From Rhodamnia argentea (Eukaryota; Streptophyta; Magnoliopsida; Myrtales; Myrtaceae), in NCBI RefSeq assembly GCF_020921035.1, contig NC_063156.1:28754283-28818282 (forward strand): DNA of 64,000 nt, in the 5' to 3' direction. Under the pieces are notes generated by a model. That model did no database searches. It saw only the letters and a list, made by a program, of their open reading frames with translations, and had not been told where the DNA came from. How positions within the stretch are numbered: position 1 is the first letter of the stretch; each line of letters starts with the position of its first letter. Shown in pieces: positions 12,186 through 24,885 of this stretch. Position numbers and translations under genes: made by a program.

Positions 12186-15100
12186 CTACATCATGAGCGT
12201 GGAGAAGTAATCTTCAAATTCTTGATCAATCGTTGGTTTTCTAGTCCCGAGGAGAGTATCTGCAATGAAGAGTTAGATACTTATCAGTCGGTACATTACA
12301 AAAAACGAAGTAGAAAAGCTATAATTACAGGTTTCACGCCTCACATCACAAGAAAGGGAAAGAAAACATGAAAGGCATAGACTCCCTCCTCTATTATATT
12401 AGCTACGTGGAACCTCCAATGTAATATTCTCATTTAGTAATTTTTCTACGGAGCATTTAAGTCCCTTAGACGCCTACGTTTATCTATAAATGCTTAAATA
12501 TTCGCCTCCTGATGCAATCTTAAGTGTCTGCAAGCTATGCCTCTATTTAAATGAAAACCAAACAATCCCAGATCCAAGAAATCCAGGTCTAGCTTACAGA
12601 AATCACATTGCAAGATTAATGTTGAAGAAGATTTATGGGTCATGATGACCTTCTAACTTTAAAAAGAGATACAAAGCTTTACCATGGTTAGTACTCCATC
12701 TTCCTGATGAAAGGACAAAATTATCTGGATTTGAAGCATTGGAGTAAATACTGTCTTCCACTTCTTTAGTTGCACATGTCTCCAGGCAGTCATTTGCATA
12801 TTCACATGTGTATCCCCCATGGCATCCAAATTCTAAAAGCTGCTCTTCAAGTAACATTTGAAAGTCATTGTCTTGATCGGGAGGATCATGCTTCCCAACT
12901 CCATCGTTGTTATCAACTCTTGTTACAGCCTTTTCAGCACCAGAGGAATGAGGCATGTCTTGTGAACTGTTCCAGGCCCATTTGACAGAAGAAGTGGAAG
13001 CTCCACTGGTTATCACAGCAACATCTGGGCCTAAATTACACCCGCCATAAGCAGACATAGCAATGTCGGAATCTTCAGCAAAGCAGTTGCTGTCTTTTGC
13101 TGATTCAGGTTGTAATTCATTGCAACTGCAACATCCCTCAATCGGCCTCTTGATTTTGGATGCAGGCAAGTCCTCAATATCTGGGTTTCCATCATACCCA
13201 AAGAGCAGAACTGGATCAAAGCCTCCATCCAAGCACTTGTGCTTTGGTAAAGGCAAATCAAAATGCTCAGATAAAATCTTCCTTTTCTTGCTCAAGTCAA
13301 CAATATTTGGAGCTTTTATTGCTTCAAAGCTGTAAGCAGTGCAAGGATGTAAAATGACCAAGAAGAAAAGAGTTTATGTTAAACAAAAGCTGTGCACCTT
13401 GATTACAACCACAAACAAAAATTCAAAGTTAAAAAAAAAGGATATTCCCTAAAGTTCCCTTTTCTTAGGACAGAATTCCTGAACACTTGCCCCGAAACTT
13501 AAAAGTAAATTATTTATAAAGAAGAACAAAGCAAAGCCATATTGCAAGTATAGAACTTGGATGTTCGTACAACACTAGAACTCGTAAAGGCTTCTAATGT
13601 TAGCTTTGCAATTTTTATTTTGCAACTATTTGGGCAGGGTAAGTAGAGCCTCTTTGTTTCATGTAAATATTTCACCAGAAACTTACAATATTTCATGCAC
13701 TTCTTCCTCCTTTTGAAAGCTTTGAGAGGTAGACAGCGAACTTGCTTAGAAGTGGCAGCAGCAGCACCGGTATGACTAGAGTCTAGGGGTCTATGTTTGT
13801 GGTGTTGGAGATGTCACCGGTCATCTACCAGTGGGTTGTTATACTAGCAGTGATAAAGAGTCAAAAGTGCTGAAGGAAATGGACTGGTCAGTTGATGGTG
13901 GTGGGGACCGTGCACTTCCACCGCTAAAGGCAATGGTGCTAGTCGATGGCAACCACAGAACGAGCGCTATGGTAAGAGATGGACTTGAATTGGTTTAGCC
14001 AAAACCAATCAAACGGTTGCCACAGCTTTCCTACAACTTGGTTCAGACTAGAAAGTTTAGCCTAGGAAAATGTTTTCCTTTGACCAGGTGTCATTTAATT
14101 CACCAGATATCTGACAATCAGGAGAAATCTTATATTTCTTATTGGATCAAATGGGCAAACCTTTGGCTCAACTAATCCCCAAGAAACATACTCATGTTAA
14201 TCGAAATAATTAGCTCTCTAACGAAAAGAAAAATCTTGAGTGAAGTGAAGATGAAGAAAAAAATGGCTTTTTCTTCAGTTACGAAAAGACTAAGGTATTG
14301 GCATAGAGGTAAATCAAAGTGAGATTGCACTGATACCTAATCATGGTGCTCAGTTAATAAACGAGTATTTAAGATAAGATATCATGAGTTTTTTCCATTG
14401 CAATAAGTTAAAGTTTGAGGAGGGGAAAACCTCCATTGGAGGAAAATGGACGATACACCCTGTTCTCCCAACCTCTTACATGGTTAACTTTCTAGGGTTT
14501 GAATATCTATATGAAAGAAATTGGGGGAAAATACATGCTGGACTCTGCACTGATAAGGTGGTCAATCTGCAAGACTAAGAGCAATTCTGCAGCAAAGGAC
14601 TTGGCAGAGTTCGTCCAAAAGTAAGCAGAAAATGAGTTCTCAAAGTGTTTTATGGACAGTGCACTTGCTCTTTGAAGATAATGATTTCAGGTCATTTCAC
14701 TTGCTCGCGCTACGCACGCGAGCGCGCGCACCTGTATGTAACCTCGTACACCAAAATCATTTCCGACATGACGCTCAACAATCTAAGACCGTCGCTCAAC
14801 CAAATTTATTCCCATCTGGAACAAAACCAATCACTTAGGAACAGATGGGTACGAGAACAAGGATCCGCTCACAACCCGAAAAGCAAAGAAGCAGTCAAAG
14901 GCATCATCGATAGCCTTCGGCCAATGCAAAGCGACCGCATCTTCGATAACAAATTCCTAGTAACCCAAAAGAAAAAGTCGGCCGAAATGTTTCCCGATCA
15001 AAACAATTGGAAATTTGAATTCTAGCCCCATAACAAGCTGTACGCAGTAAAACCCTCTCTCCAGTCCACTCCCAAAACGCCTATTTTAGGCATTTTTGGA

Positions 15101-15382
15101 TCCAGCTCAAGTTAAGAACTCCCCATTTTTAAGCAGAGCAACTGAAAACTAACCGCAGCAGGAATTAACAGCCTCAAGTAAATCAAACAGATACCACTTG
15201 CCCTGCCACCAGAAACTCAACAGCGACCCACATGAGTAATCCCCCAAAACAGGGAAATATCACTTCCCCTCCCACCAGAAACTCAACTACGACCCACAGG
15301 AGTAATCCCCCAAAACAGAGAAGGCAAAATCGTAGCGACCAAACCTGCTTGAATCTGACGGGCTCGCCTTCCCTCCCTCCAT
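12186..15382 (-). CDS. FHY1: FHY1/FHL-like phytochrome A nuclear-import protein
   Basis: FHY1 and FHL carry light-activated phytochrome A into the nucleus and act in far-red signalling. The model has three exons: 15382-15345 (38 bases), 13329-12683 and 12259-12186, giving 252 residues in one frame. The join MEGGKASPSDSS to SFEAIKAPN uses an AG/C split codon and canonical GT-AG sites. The N terminus has a bipartite-like basic signal starting KKRK (residues 27-30) and ending KHKC. The C terminus has the family hallmark FVLSSGRW just before the second intron, then KPTIDQEFEDYFSTLMM in the last exon, the phytochrome-binding septin-related motif. The middle is acidic and poorly conserved, as usual. 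An in-frame ATG at 15397 in weak context would add five residues. Exon 1 is the least certain part. Confidence 0.85.
13330..15344 (-). other. Long first intron of the FHY1-like gene
   Basis: About 2.0 kb lies between the 12-codon first exon and the main exon. Frames inside it on both strands lack domains. Its size is unusual for a gene with only 759 coding bases and leaves room for regulatory sequence. Confidence 0.6.
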
Positions 15383-15399
15383 CGCGACACGAAACATGC

Positions 15400-16270
15400 A
15401 CCGAAAGAATACCAGGCGACGAAGCAAGATGAACAAGGGCGGCCGCTACTGGACTATGCAGGGGGCGTCTCGTGTCTTTTAACTTTAGGCCCGTTTCTTT
15501 CTGCTTGTCAGGTGTCATTCTTATTACAAAGACGACGCGAGCTACGTGGCCGGACGGACCGTGTCGGCACGACCGGTTGCGATTAGACGGATTTGGTCTG
15601 CCTCGCTCGGGGATTCGCGATCCTCGGCGAAGCTCGTCTCCGCCGTCGGTCATTCTCGAAAACGTTGTAGCGGCGCAGCTCGTGCGCCCAGGTTATTTAA
15701 AAAAAAAATTCCATAAATCTATAATTTATTGTAGTGGGAATTTTGTATAGCTTTGCCATTACAATAGAAATAAAAAAAAAAAGATGACAAAAGCCAAATA
15801 ATTTGATGCTTGTAGTGTATGCTGTGTCTCAGTGATTAAACGGCAATATTTTATAAAAATAAAAAGAGTGAGAGAGGTGATCGGTTGCAATAATCGCTCC
15901 CGTTTGTTGTCATAAGTTCTCGCACGTGATATGAAAATGTTCAATTAGAGCCATAACGATAATGTGTTAGAAATCCAACAAATTGGTCACAGGCGCTTGC
16001 AACACCACTCACACTGATAAGATATCGTACTTTGTTTTTTCTTTAAAGAACTGCATTAAAGAGAAACGAAGAAGAGACGGCGAAAAGATGAGTAATTTAG
16101 GAGAAGAGTATCGAAGGTTGCCCATTTTACTTTGTTGAGATTTGGGATTGCATTATTACATCTTGTATTGTGATATCCGAGGAGAAAAAGGAACTTGGAA
16201 AGAAAGAATGAATCAAAGAACAATGCAAAAGCTAATAAAAAAATTGCTCTTGGGAAGGGAAAACAAAATC
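15400..16270. other. FHY1-like promoter and laccase 3' region
   Basis: GC-rich sequence from 15.4 to 15.7 kb upstream of the FHY1-like first exon fits a promoter and 5' leader. From 15.75 to 16.27 kb the sequence is AT-rich. No additional gene was supported. Confidence 0.4.
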
Positions 16271-16276
16271 GGAAAA

Positions 16277-18942
16277 TCAACACTTAGGAAGATCGGCTGG
16301 CGGCGGCGGCAACTTTTGCTTCCAACCCTTTCCGTCCATGACAATCCATGCCATCTTCAGTCCCCAGCTCGTGTGAACCTCCAAGTGACAGTGCATGAAC
16401 CACACCCCTACACATTCGCATATGATTCCATCGTTAGACGTAACTGTAACTTTTACGCATTTAACAAGATTAATGCTGGAGATATGAGATAGTTGTGTTT
16501 ACATGAATTCCCATAGTTGGGTTGCAATTATATGAGCCATGTTTCTATTAATGCAGAGATGACAAATAATAGCTGATCACCTTTATTTTTTGTGCATCAC
16601 TGTTCGTAAAAGTTGCGTATCTGTAAACATTGCTTTCTATAGTTACAAAAACCTTTATGAGCTACGTACTAGCATTGTGCATGGAAGAGAGTATATTCAC
16701 CTGGATTGTCCGCGAGAAACCGGATGGCCACCCACCCACCGGACGGGACACTGACCGTGTTCCTCTCTGCCGGGTCGACCAGATTAAAATTCTTGGGGTC
16801 CTTCTTCGGGTTGAAGTTCCCAAAACCCTGACCCACCACGAAGAAGTTGAATCCATGGAGGTGAAGAGGGTGGCTCTCCAAACCGATGATGCTCGTATCC
16901 TGCATCACCAGCTCCACGGTCGTGTTGAACGGCAGGACCGCCACCTTCGTGCCGCTAGTCACCATGATGTTGCTCAGCGGGGTACCCGTGTAGTTGAACT
17001 TGAAAGGAGGGTTGGCGGGGAAATCAGTGGTGTAAACCCCCTTGGACTGCTTGAAGAAGTGAGCTTGGAGTAAGGCCGTGGTCGGCAGCACGAAGGAGAC
17101 GTTGTTTATTGAGGCCGCCAGCATTGCGTTGTTAGGACCTTGGCAGGTTTGGTTTTTCGGGCATGAGTTCAACCCTAGGCCGACGGTGAAGAAGAACTTC
17201 TTGTCCACGGTTCGGGGTACCTTTGCGGGGAACTGAGCGGTGTTTAAGCTACGTAGCTTTAGGGAGAATTTCGTGGCGAATGCCGTGTCGTTGAACTTCG
17301 GTAGGGTTGGCTTGAGGATAGGGAGTTTGGATGCCTTAGGTTTTGAGGGTGAAGAGGGTTTGGCGTATTCGAGGAATCCAGTGACGGTGGTGTTGTCGAA
17401 GGCGCCGGGACCAGTGGCATAGGGCCTAGCCGCCATGACGAATGTGGCATTCGGGGCCTTAGATTTTGCTCGGAGCAGGACGTTGGTGGTCTGTCCTGGG
17501 GTAATTAGCACAGTGTGGGTCTTGAAGGGCTTCACGTAAACTGCATCGGCTTCTACGATGCTGAGCGTGTGGTTGGCGACGCTGAAGAAGAGCTCGTCGT
17601 TGAGGGCGGCGTTGATGAGGCGAAGGAGGTAGGTCTTTCCGGGCTTAACTTTGAGCTTGAACGTATCTGAACAAGATGGCACAATTTTTTTTTCAGACAA
17701 ATCGTTAGCATAATTGGGGCTCATACATGTAAAATCAAGATACTTGAGCGATAAGCACCTCTAATAGCGGTCTTGATGTGTAATTTCTCTTAATAAGGTG
17801 GATTAGTTGAACAATTTAATCTAGGCGTACACCTCTAAGGAGTCCTACCTTTGGCCGAACAATTGTATAGGGGCCCTGGAAAGCCATTCATCGTGTAGGC
17901 GTCGGAGAGGTTTGGCGCGCCTCCGGTCGTCAAGGCCTGGTTTATGATGGTTTCTGTGTCGGCTTTCCACCATTCTCCTACAATATCCGAAAGAAAACCT
18001 CGAAACTTAAACCATCGAAATAACTCATCGCCGATGCTCGGATCAATTTGACCTATTCTCGATCTCCCTAGCATCGAGAGTTACGATATCAGCTTACCGA
18101 AAACTATGGGAACTTCTTTGAAAGGTTGGGGAAAAGGGTAAGAAGCATGTTTCTTCGGGAGGATCACGATCGGGCCGTACACCGTCGCCCTGAGCCATGA
18201 TATGTGGGCATGCCAAAACAGTGTTCCCCTTTGGCCAGTCACGGTGAAGTTGTAGACATAGGTTTGGCCAGTTTGAATCGGGCACTGTGTGACGTACGCC
18301 GGCCCATCCGCCCATCCGCTCCTGAGCTGTCGGACTCCATGCCTGTCGACGGATAAGGACGACTACTTAAATGCGGAATCGGATAATAAACTCGCTGTCC
18401 TCGCAAGCGCAATGATAGTGATCCAGAGATCAGCAACCGCCTAAAATGAATCTTACCCTACTCATTATATCAGTGTTTATGGTACGGACTCGTAATTTAT
18501 CTTCCTAACGTGGGAATTAAGAGGAGCTATAATGAATGGAGCTGCTGGATTTGCGTACCAGTGGATGGTGACATTGTACTGGACGTGGTTAACCACTTTG
18601 ATTAAAAGCCGGTCACCTTCTCTTGCGACGATTCGAGGCCCCGGGAACTGGCCATTGACCGTGACAATGCTCTTCGTCTGGCACAACCTCGTCACATTCT
18701 GCATCTTGATCTGTAACGAAGAACGATCATCAACTTTGCCATGGCTTAACTAAAGCTTCAGACACTTGTTAATGAAAAAACTTTTTGCTCACATCGAACT
18801 TGTAATGCCTAGTGGCGCCTCCATGCTTCGCCTGAGCGAGAGGTGGCAAAACCGCGAGAGCGCACAGCGCGAGGAATGCGGCTCTCGTCAGAATCACCGT
18901 CCATGAAGCCGAGGCACCAGCAGCAGCACTAGCAGAGCCCAT
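16277..18942 (-). CDS. LAC17: Laccase, LAC17-like multicopper oxidase
   Basis: A secreted four-copper oxidase that oxidises monolignols, driving lignin polymerisation in secondary walls. Six exons: 18942-18793, 18710-18559, 18342-18098, 17977-17849, 17666-16701 and 16407-16277. The internal sizes 152, 245 and 129 are the classic laccase exon pattern, and 590 residues result. An N-terminal signal peptide precedes TRHYKFD. Copper ligands are visible: HWHG (from residue 100, spanning intron 2), [13 protein letters not shown] and [14 protein letters not shown]. The protein ends [11 protein letters not shown], the usual laccase tail. Many Asn-X-Ser/Thr sites are present. The match to LAC17 is by remembered sequence, including [13 protein letters not shown] and the DLPKC end. 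It could equally be a close paralogue of the LAC2/LAC17 clade. Confidence 0.93.
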
Positions 18943-19051
18943 TTCCGCTCCTCGTCTTTCTCAAGATCAGATGTTACTTGGAGACTAAAACACAATGAGA
19001 TGGTTTTTTTGTTTCTTGAATGCGATGGAGGAAAGGAATGGCTTCGAGGGT

Positions 19052-19099
19052 TTTTATACAGAGGGAGGGAAGGAGAAGAAGGTGGTTCGTTAATTAGGT
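19052..19099 (-). promoter_or_regulatory. Laccase TATA box and candidate secondary-wall MYB element
   Basis: On the gene's strand TATAAAA lies at 19058-19052, 110 bases upstream of the ATG. ACCTAAT lies at 19099-19093. It fits the secondary-wall MYB-responsive consensus ACC(A/T)A(A/C)(C/T) bound by MYB46-type factors. The position about 35 bases before the TATA box is suitable. Function is inferred. Confidence 0.45.
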
Positions 19100-19535
19100 G
19101 ATTAGGCCCAACAAAACATCACATCTTCAAACCCGAGAGGCTAATGGGTCTAGGGCTGAACCACGAGCTGCGTCTAGCGAGGGCAATCCAAGTTTTGTTC
19201 TCGAGTGAGGTTGGTCGACGTTAGTGATGTTCAGTTGAATTTCGTTTTCGCTTGTGGCGGTGTGTAATGTGTCCGTCCCAATATAATGACCGCTGGATTT
19301 CTTTGCTTTTCTTGAATTTTTCCCTCTGACATGTTATAATGTCATGGTCGAGATTTTCTCAAGAATCGACCGTCAGGTTCGTTGAAACAGCTGGTGAGTC
19401 GCCAAAAGGGGTTTGCAGGAACGGGAGAATAAGCTCGTTATTGTGAAAGTAGCATGAAAATGAAACGAAGTCCATGTACATCACCTGCAAACGTGGTTGC
19501 TCCCAGGGCTAGGGTTCGAAAGGAAAGTGACTCTA
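19100..19535. other. Intergenic, laccase upstream region
   Basis: No gene or clear repeat was recognised. Confidence 0.35.
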
Positions 19536-19771
19536 AAGCATGCTTATTTCACAAAAAATGAGTAATTCGAAAAATATTTTCCTAGCAATGATCGATTATA
19601 TAGCTAACAGAAATGAACAAATGATGAAAAACCACAAACCCATTGTCCGTGAAAATATATAGACACAAGTTGTTATCGACGACGAAACATTTTTCATTGA
19701 CTAACCGATTATTTTTAGAAAAATATTCTCAAAATCCTTGGACTTTCGCAAAAGAAAAGGAGCCTTAAAAG
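19536..19771. repeat. Degenerate MITE
   Basis: AT-rich block with a right end GGAGCCTTA that mirrors the TTAAGGCTCC end near 2191. The internal phrase TTTTTCATTGACTAACC followed by GATTATTTT recurs in near-identical form at 33.01-33.05 kb. A short non-autonomous DNA element related to the copy at 32.86-33.11 kb is the simplest reading. Confidence 0.45.
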
Positions 19772-19774
19772 TAG

Positions 19775-22620
19775 GAAAATTTGCTGAAACATGTTTAAAA
19801 ACCTAAATCTCGAATGACAAAATGGATAAACTATGAAATTCAATTCCCAATATATCTTAATTTACTTGATGGTGGGTATAGTATGTCATACAAAATGAAA
19901 AAAAAAAAAAAAGAATGATATAAAATGGCAAATGAGCGTGGTTGCGTGGTAGCCTTCAACCTCCTACCGTGAAGGCTTGTCAATGAAGTCTCAGAAGAAA
20001 CAGATCGTTGGAGGGCGTTGCGAGAACATCTTGGTAATTGTCGGTTGTACCTTAATGCTTAGAGCAACGACATTTGATGTTACCGGTTCTTTGATTCTTG
20101 GTTTTAGATGGGGATGGGTTTGTCCTTTCGCTGTTGCCCGCTCGGTTTGCGTCCTTTTCTCATCGATCGGAAGTTAAATTTTTGACCAAATCATGTCGCT
20201 GTCCGTTTCGTTATGGGAATCAATCTCAGCGACAAGCAATTCTTTGGAGGGTTCATAAACAGTGTAAGAAATGAGGTAATAAGAGAACTCATCGCTTTTC
20301 ACTAGTCGATGAGCCAGAAAGAAAGTTTGGAGAATCGGCGAGATAAAATTCACGGATGTAGAGCCGGCCAAAACGAACCTGGACCCGATAATTCGCTCTG
20401 AAAGTGTAGGGTACAAGTGGAATTTTATTAAACCGGTGAAGAACTGGATCAACCTGACATGGTCCCGAAAGTTTTGGGATCGGGCATGCGAGCAATCTTC
20501 TTTTTGGTGTTTGAATGATAGTTCGATTTTTCGAATAGTCAAAATAGCACAACTTTTTGCGTCATTAGCTAAGATACGTGCAATATACTGTAGTAATATA
20601 GATTCATCTGATCTCTAATATTTAATTGCCGATAAAAAATAATTTGAACAATGCTAGACTTGGTTGGGCTCGTAAAAGTAGACATGATGTTAAGTGGGGT
20701 GGTAGAATTTTCTTAGGTGTTCATAATAGGCTCACTTGGTAAATTATTTTACTGGACGAATCCGATTATCTTGACAATTGTTCACATAATTTTAAGGTTG
20801 GGTCGGATCAATTCGGTTTCAACTCAACCATCCATGTATCAATTTCTAGTAACAAATTTGATCTTCTGTCAATAGCTTCTTCATGTATGCCAATCCACTT
20901 CTATCATGTGCTGAGTGATATTGGACTTTTCTCATCCCAAAAGCTAGTCATAACATTTATAAACCGACCACCAACCCCTTTCATAATCGATATGGGATGA
21001 TCGAAACAATAATCGATATGGGATGATTGAAACAATCTCTCTTCTCACAACGGGCTTAGGTCGTGAATGATGAGTCGGGAATGTCACTTTCTCCAATTAT
21101 GAATCTAACAAATACTTGTTGGTAACCTAGACTACGATACCAATATTGAGTGGTCTTAGGACTATCTCAACTCAAAAACTATCTCAAAAGATGAGTTTTT
21201 TTTTTTTTTTTTCACTCATATAAACCGACCACCAATTCCTTTCACAGGTGATGTGGGATAACGTAACACCGGTATAAGAGCCGAGGTTATCCACTAGTCC
21301 GAACTCAATAGTTAGTCGGAGAGGGTTATTGCTGCTCCGACCTTAGCACGATGTGTGATGAAGAGATTGTTGTGATTATCTCACATCGATTGTAGAACGG
21401 GCTGATAGTCAATTTATAAGTGTGAGAGAAAATCATCCTTTGAGCTAGCTTTTAGAGTGCTAAGCCCTAGGCCACCCAACACCATATGCCAAGTTACAAT
21501 CTGCACCACATCTATATTTTTTGGGACGACGTTTGACTAGGAAATAACCGTAATTGCTCTTCACTCAGACTTTAACCAGTCTGGAATTATGCCAACTGTG
21601 ACGCCATGAATGCCAAACCAATTCTACCACGTCTTTAGACACAATCTCCATTACTCATTATATATTAGGGATGACTTTTGACCAGGAAATTTAAATTCCT
21701 ACACTTTTCTCGCACTTTGAGGTCATGGCCTAATTGCCTTTTACTTTTTCTTTCCATGTTGGCACCAATGCCAATTTCGCACATATCAAATTCTCTGATG
21801 GACTAACTCATGTGAAACATAACTTGATCGCGTAATCTCCATAACATCTAGTCGATTGGCTTAATATGATCTACTCTCACAAAGGTGATTACTCTCTCAA
21901 ATTTACCTGTACCTATTTTTGGCCATTTTCAATTGTCGATAATACCATACATTATCGTCATTTGACAACCGAGATTTGTCAACTTATTATCTTGTCAGTC
22001 GATTAGTATCATTTAATTGGTGTACTCGTGAGATGCACGTGTGATAATATTAGAAAAGTCCTACATTAAAGAATTGATGTGGGGTGCAACGGTCAAGATG
22101 ATTTGGTTGGTCTATAACTTATTGGCTTTAATTTTAAAGTGAAAATGAGATATGTGGACGGGCTCCGACTAGGTTCTTTCTTAGAAATCCTCCTAAATGA
22201 AGGTATCAGATTTTTTATGCGTACTTCTAAGCAGATAGTTTATTGGTGACGCACCCCTAAATGTGTATCAGCGCTTCCTACAACATGCTATAATGTTTTT
22301 TTTTTCCTTAATGAAACAACAAAATCAGCACAAAGAATTAGAATTCCCATTTAAATGCCGCCCACACGTGCTCCATTGGCCTGCAATCGTGCTTTTTCAA
22401 CTGCTTTGTCATAAAAGAGCCACGATGGGGGATGTCGGTCCAACACCAAAAGATAGATCCGGAAAAAGCTACCGGGATCAATTAAATGCCATTTGCAATC
22501 TTTACTTTAGTTCAGAGCTACCTTATCCGTGATACAAGCAAACCCTAATAGGTAATACTTCTACAAAACTGGCATGAAATCTCGTATGTACAACATAGTG
22601 ATACCAAGAGGACTACTATA
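19775..22620. other. Repeat-rich intergenic region
   Basis: Dispersed repeat phrases include ATAAACCGACCACCAA at about 20958 and 21221, and GGTGATGTGGGATAA near 21.25 kb. Two related blocks around 21.52 and 21.67 kb share a phrase meaning 'GACTTTTGACCAGGAAAT'. No intact gene, domain or splice pattern was seen. Open frames of 120 codons or fewer here have no family signature. Confidence 0.45.
22035..22260 (+). repeat. Solo-LTR-like fossil, Copia-type family B
   Basis: The block begins near TATTAGAAAAGTCCTACATT and runs through GAATTGATGTGG and a 'TAACTTATTGGCTT' phrase. It matches, in the same order, the LTR-like blocks at 26.6-26.81 kb (+) and 24.89-25.09 kb (-). It is an old, degraded copy with no coding content. 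Confidence 0.4.
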
Positions 22621-22637
22621 ACTGTAGTTGGTTCCGA

Positions 22638-24055
22638 TCAGCCGCGTCGGAGTTCACCCTGCAGGCCGAGACCGAATCTCTGACCGACTAGGTCGCAACG
22701 CACGTGCGCGAGACCGATCCTAGATTTCTCGAGATCGAACTCCATCCACACGTTTTGCTGATGGTGGTGGCCGATCACGAATGCCTCCACCCCCAGCAAG
22801 TCGGCGTTCCCGAAAGTCAGGCAATGAACCGAGTCGTTCCCCCTCACTTGACCCGGGACCCGGTACAGTGCCCGGTCGCCCGGTATGGTCATCTCTGCGC
22901 CCCGAAACACCAGGCTCACCGAGGGCAGGGGCGGTAGATTCGCCTGACCCAGCGGGACGCAGTAGCACAGATCCATGGCTCCTTGGAACACGAAGTTCGG
23001 ATCATCCAATTGCTGCAAGACGCCTCCTGTTTGGAAAAGAAGTGTCATGGGAGCTCGGATTCAATATAGTTGTCGATATGATTGCTTTGGCGACGTGTTT
23101 GGGCGGCGTTTTACTCACCAGTTTGCTTCAGAAACTCGGCTCTCAAGGCGTCATAAACCGGCCCGAGAAGAAAGGTGAACTGGGTGCCCGAGTCTACCAT
23201 CGTCTGACCCGCCCCCGTGTGATCGGGCAGGAAGGCGGACTCGGGCAGCGGGAGCATCACGTCCGACACCCGGATCCCCTCCAGCTGGACGGTGTACGCC
23301 ACCCGGTCGAAGTACGGCAGCGGGGTCGACACCCGGACCAAAGGGGTGTAGTTTAGCGGCGCGAGCCACGAGGAGAGGTTCGCCTCGCTGCCGCCATCGC
23401 CGAGCAGCAGGAGGCCCGAGAAGTCCGACCCGGAGATGCAGTAGGAGAACTTGGGGAAGCCCATCTGGGAGACGAAGGAGAGCGACCCGAGGTTCATGCC
23501 CATGAGCCCGGTGTTCCGGGCATCCTCCTCCGGGTTGGAGCTGGAGGCGGTGCGCATGCACCCGAAAACCAGGCCCGGCATGCGGCCCGACCCGATGGAG
23601 AAAGTGTCGGCGGCGAGGTTGCCCTCGCTGGAGGATGCGTCGGCGTAGGACAGAGTGGCGTGGCAGAGGTTACCGGCGTCGCAGGAGGCGGGGATCTGGA
23701 AGTCGCGGGTGCGGGCGGTGCAGGTTGGTGAGGAGCAGGGGATGGGGGCGTAGGAGGCGGAGCGGGTCGGGTCGAAGGAGAGGGGGTAGTCGGGGGTGCG
23801 GTTGCAGTGGAGCCAGGAGAGCTCGCTGCCGGTGTCGATGACCATGGAGACGTTCTGGGGGGGAGTGCCGACGGTGAGGGAGACGGTGAGGCTGATGTTG
23901 TGGCGGAAGGCGAGCTTGTTGGGGGGCGTGGGGACAGACCCGGGCGGGACTTCCTGGGTCTGGAGGGGCAGGATCAGAGCCTCCTGGGACTGAGCCTGAA
24001 CGGGGAAGAGAAGGGCGGCGGAGAAGAAGAGGAGAGAGATGCGCCGGTCATTCAT
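22638..24055 (-). CDS. PCS1: Aspartic protease, PCS1-like (pepsin A1 family)
   Basis: A plant atypical aspartic protease. The Arabidopsis namesake PCS1 is an endoplasmic-reticulum enzyme that restrains programmed cell death in gametes and embryos. Two exons, 24055-23119 and 23026-22638, code for 441 residues. A signal peptide covers about residues 1-21. The first catalytic motif is DTGSELSW with Asp74, and the second is DSGTQFTF with Asp near 288. VIGHHHQQNVWMEFDL near the C terminus is highly typical of this clade. The start is the ATG preceding NDRRISLLFF. A TTG-initiated extension upstream is not credible. The 5' part of the gene is very GC-rich, and its antisense frames are open for that reason. 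The intron is 92 bases with canonical borders. The family call is firm and the orthologue likely. Confidence 0.92.
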
Positions 24056-24885
24056 CGTCGCTTCGGAGATATCGACGCTGTCACAGACGAGGAGGAGGAG
24101 GAGGAGAAGAACATGTGAAGAAGAAGAAGAAGAAGTGAAAAGGGATCGAGGTTGGGAGTTTGGAGGGGAATGTGGGTGTCGGGTGATGCGTGGGGCAGGC
24201 AGCGTGAGGGATCTGAGCAAACCTGTACTGAAACGAAATGGAGATGGAAGCCAAATCTGAGTCTGACTGGATGAAACAGGAAAAGATTCTTTTGTTTTGG
24301 GGAGAAGAAGAAGGATAACAGTTTGTTCATAACTCGAGGAAGAGGAAGGTGAGATCTAATGCAATCTAAAAGATTATCTAAGCAGCGAAACGACGTCGTT
24401 TCTGGTGGCCACGCATTTAAAAGCTTTTGCCGTGTTGGTTGGTTGACGGGTGAGAGATTTGACTTCGAGTGGCTCCCGCCTTGGAGAAGCTTGTACGCGG
24501 ACACGGGGCCCAGACCCGAGACCCAGTCACCGAACCTCGGATCCGAAGCTTGTCTACGTGGGCCGCCGTGACTCTGGTTCGGGCGCGAGTTCCTAGGTAT
24601 GTCAGCTAGGCACGGGGTCCAAGCACTTGAGATGAGATAGGCCCCGGGCAAACGGCGGAAGACCGGAATTTATTGAAAATTTAAGTTATTTACTAATAAA
24701 AAATGTGGATAGATGCAAGTCAAGTCACGTGTCTTCGATGTAAATCTGTATAGTTGGAAAAACTATTAAAAAAAGTCATAAATATATTGCACTTTTATTG
24801 ATTCAGCCCTGAATCTTTCGATCGTGCCAATTATTTAGAGCGCGTAGTAGAAGTTTGATACTTTTACTTTGGGAGATAACCAAGA
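24056..24885. other. PCS1 5' region and intergenic sequence
   Basis: GA/CT-rich tracts at 24.08-24.36 kb look like the 5' leader and promoter of the PCS1-like gene. From 24.65 kb the sequence becomes AT-rich, with a lone arm of the inverted-repeat element family at about 24.76-24.84 kb. No other gene was seen. Confidence 0.4.

Noticed and set aside
15183-15653. 156-codon minus-strand frame upstream of the FHY1-like main exon
   Set aside because: Different register from the spliced FHY1 exon 1, no domain, and GC-rich promoter composition explains it.
20174-20552. 122-codon minus-strand frame
   Set aside because: No recognisable family. Lies in repeat-rich sequence and is overlapped by another frame of similar length.
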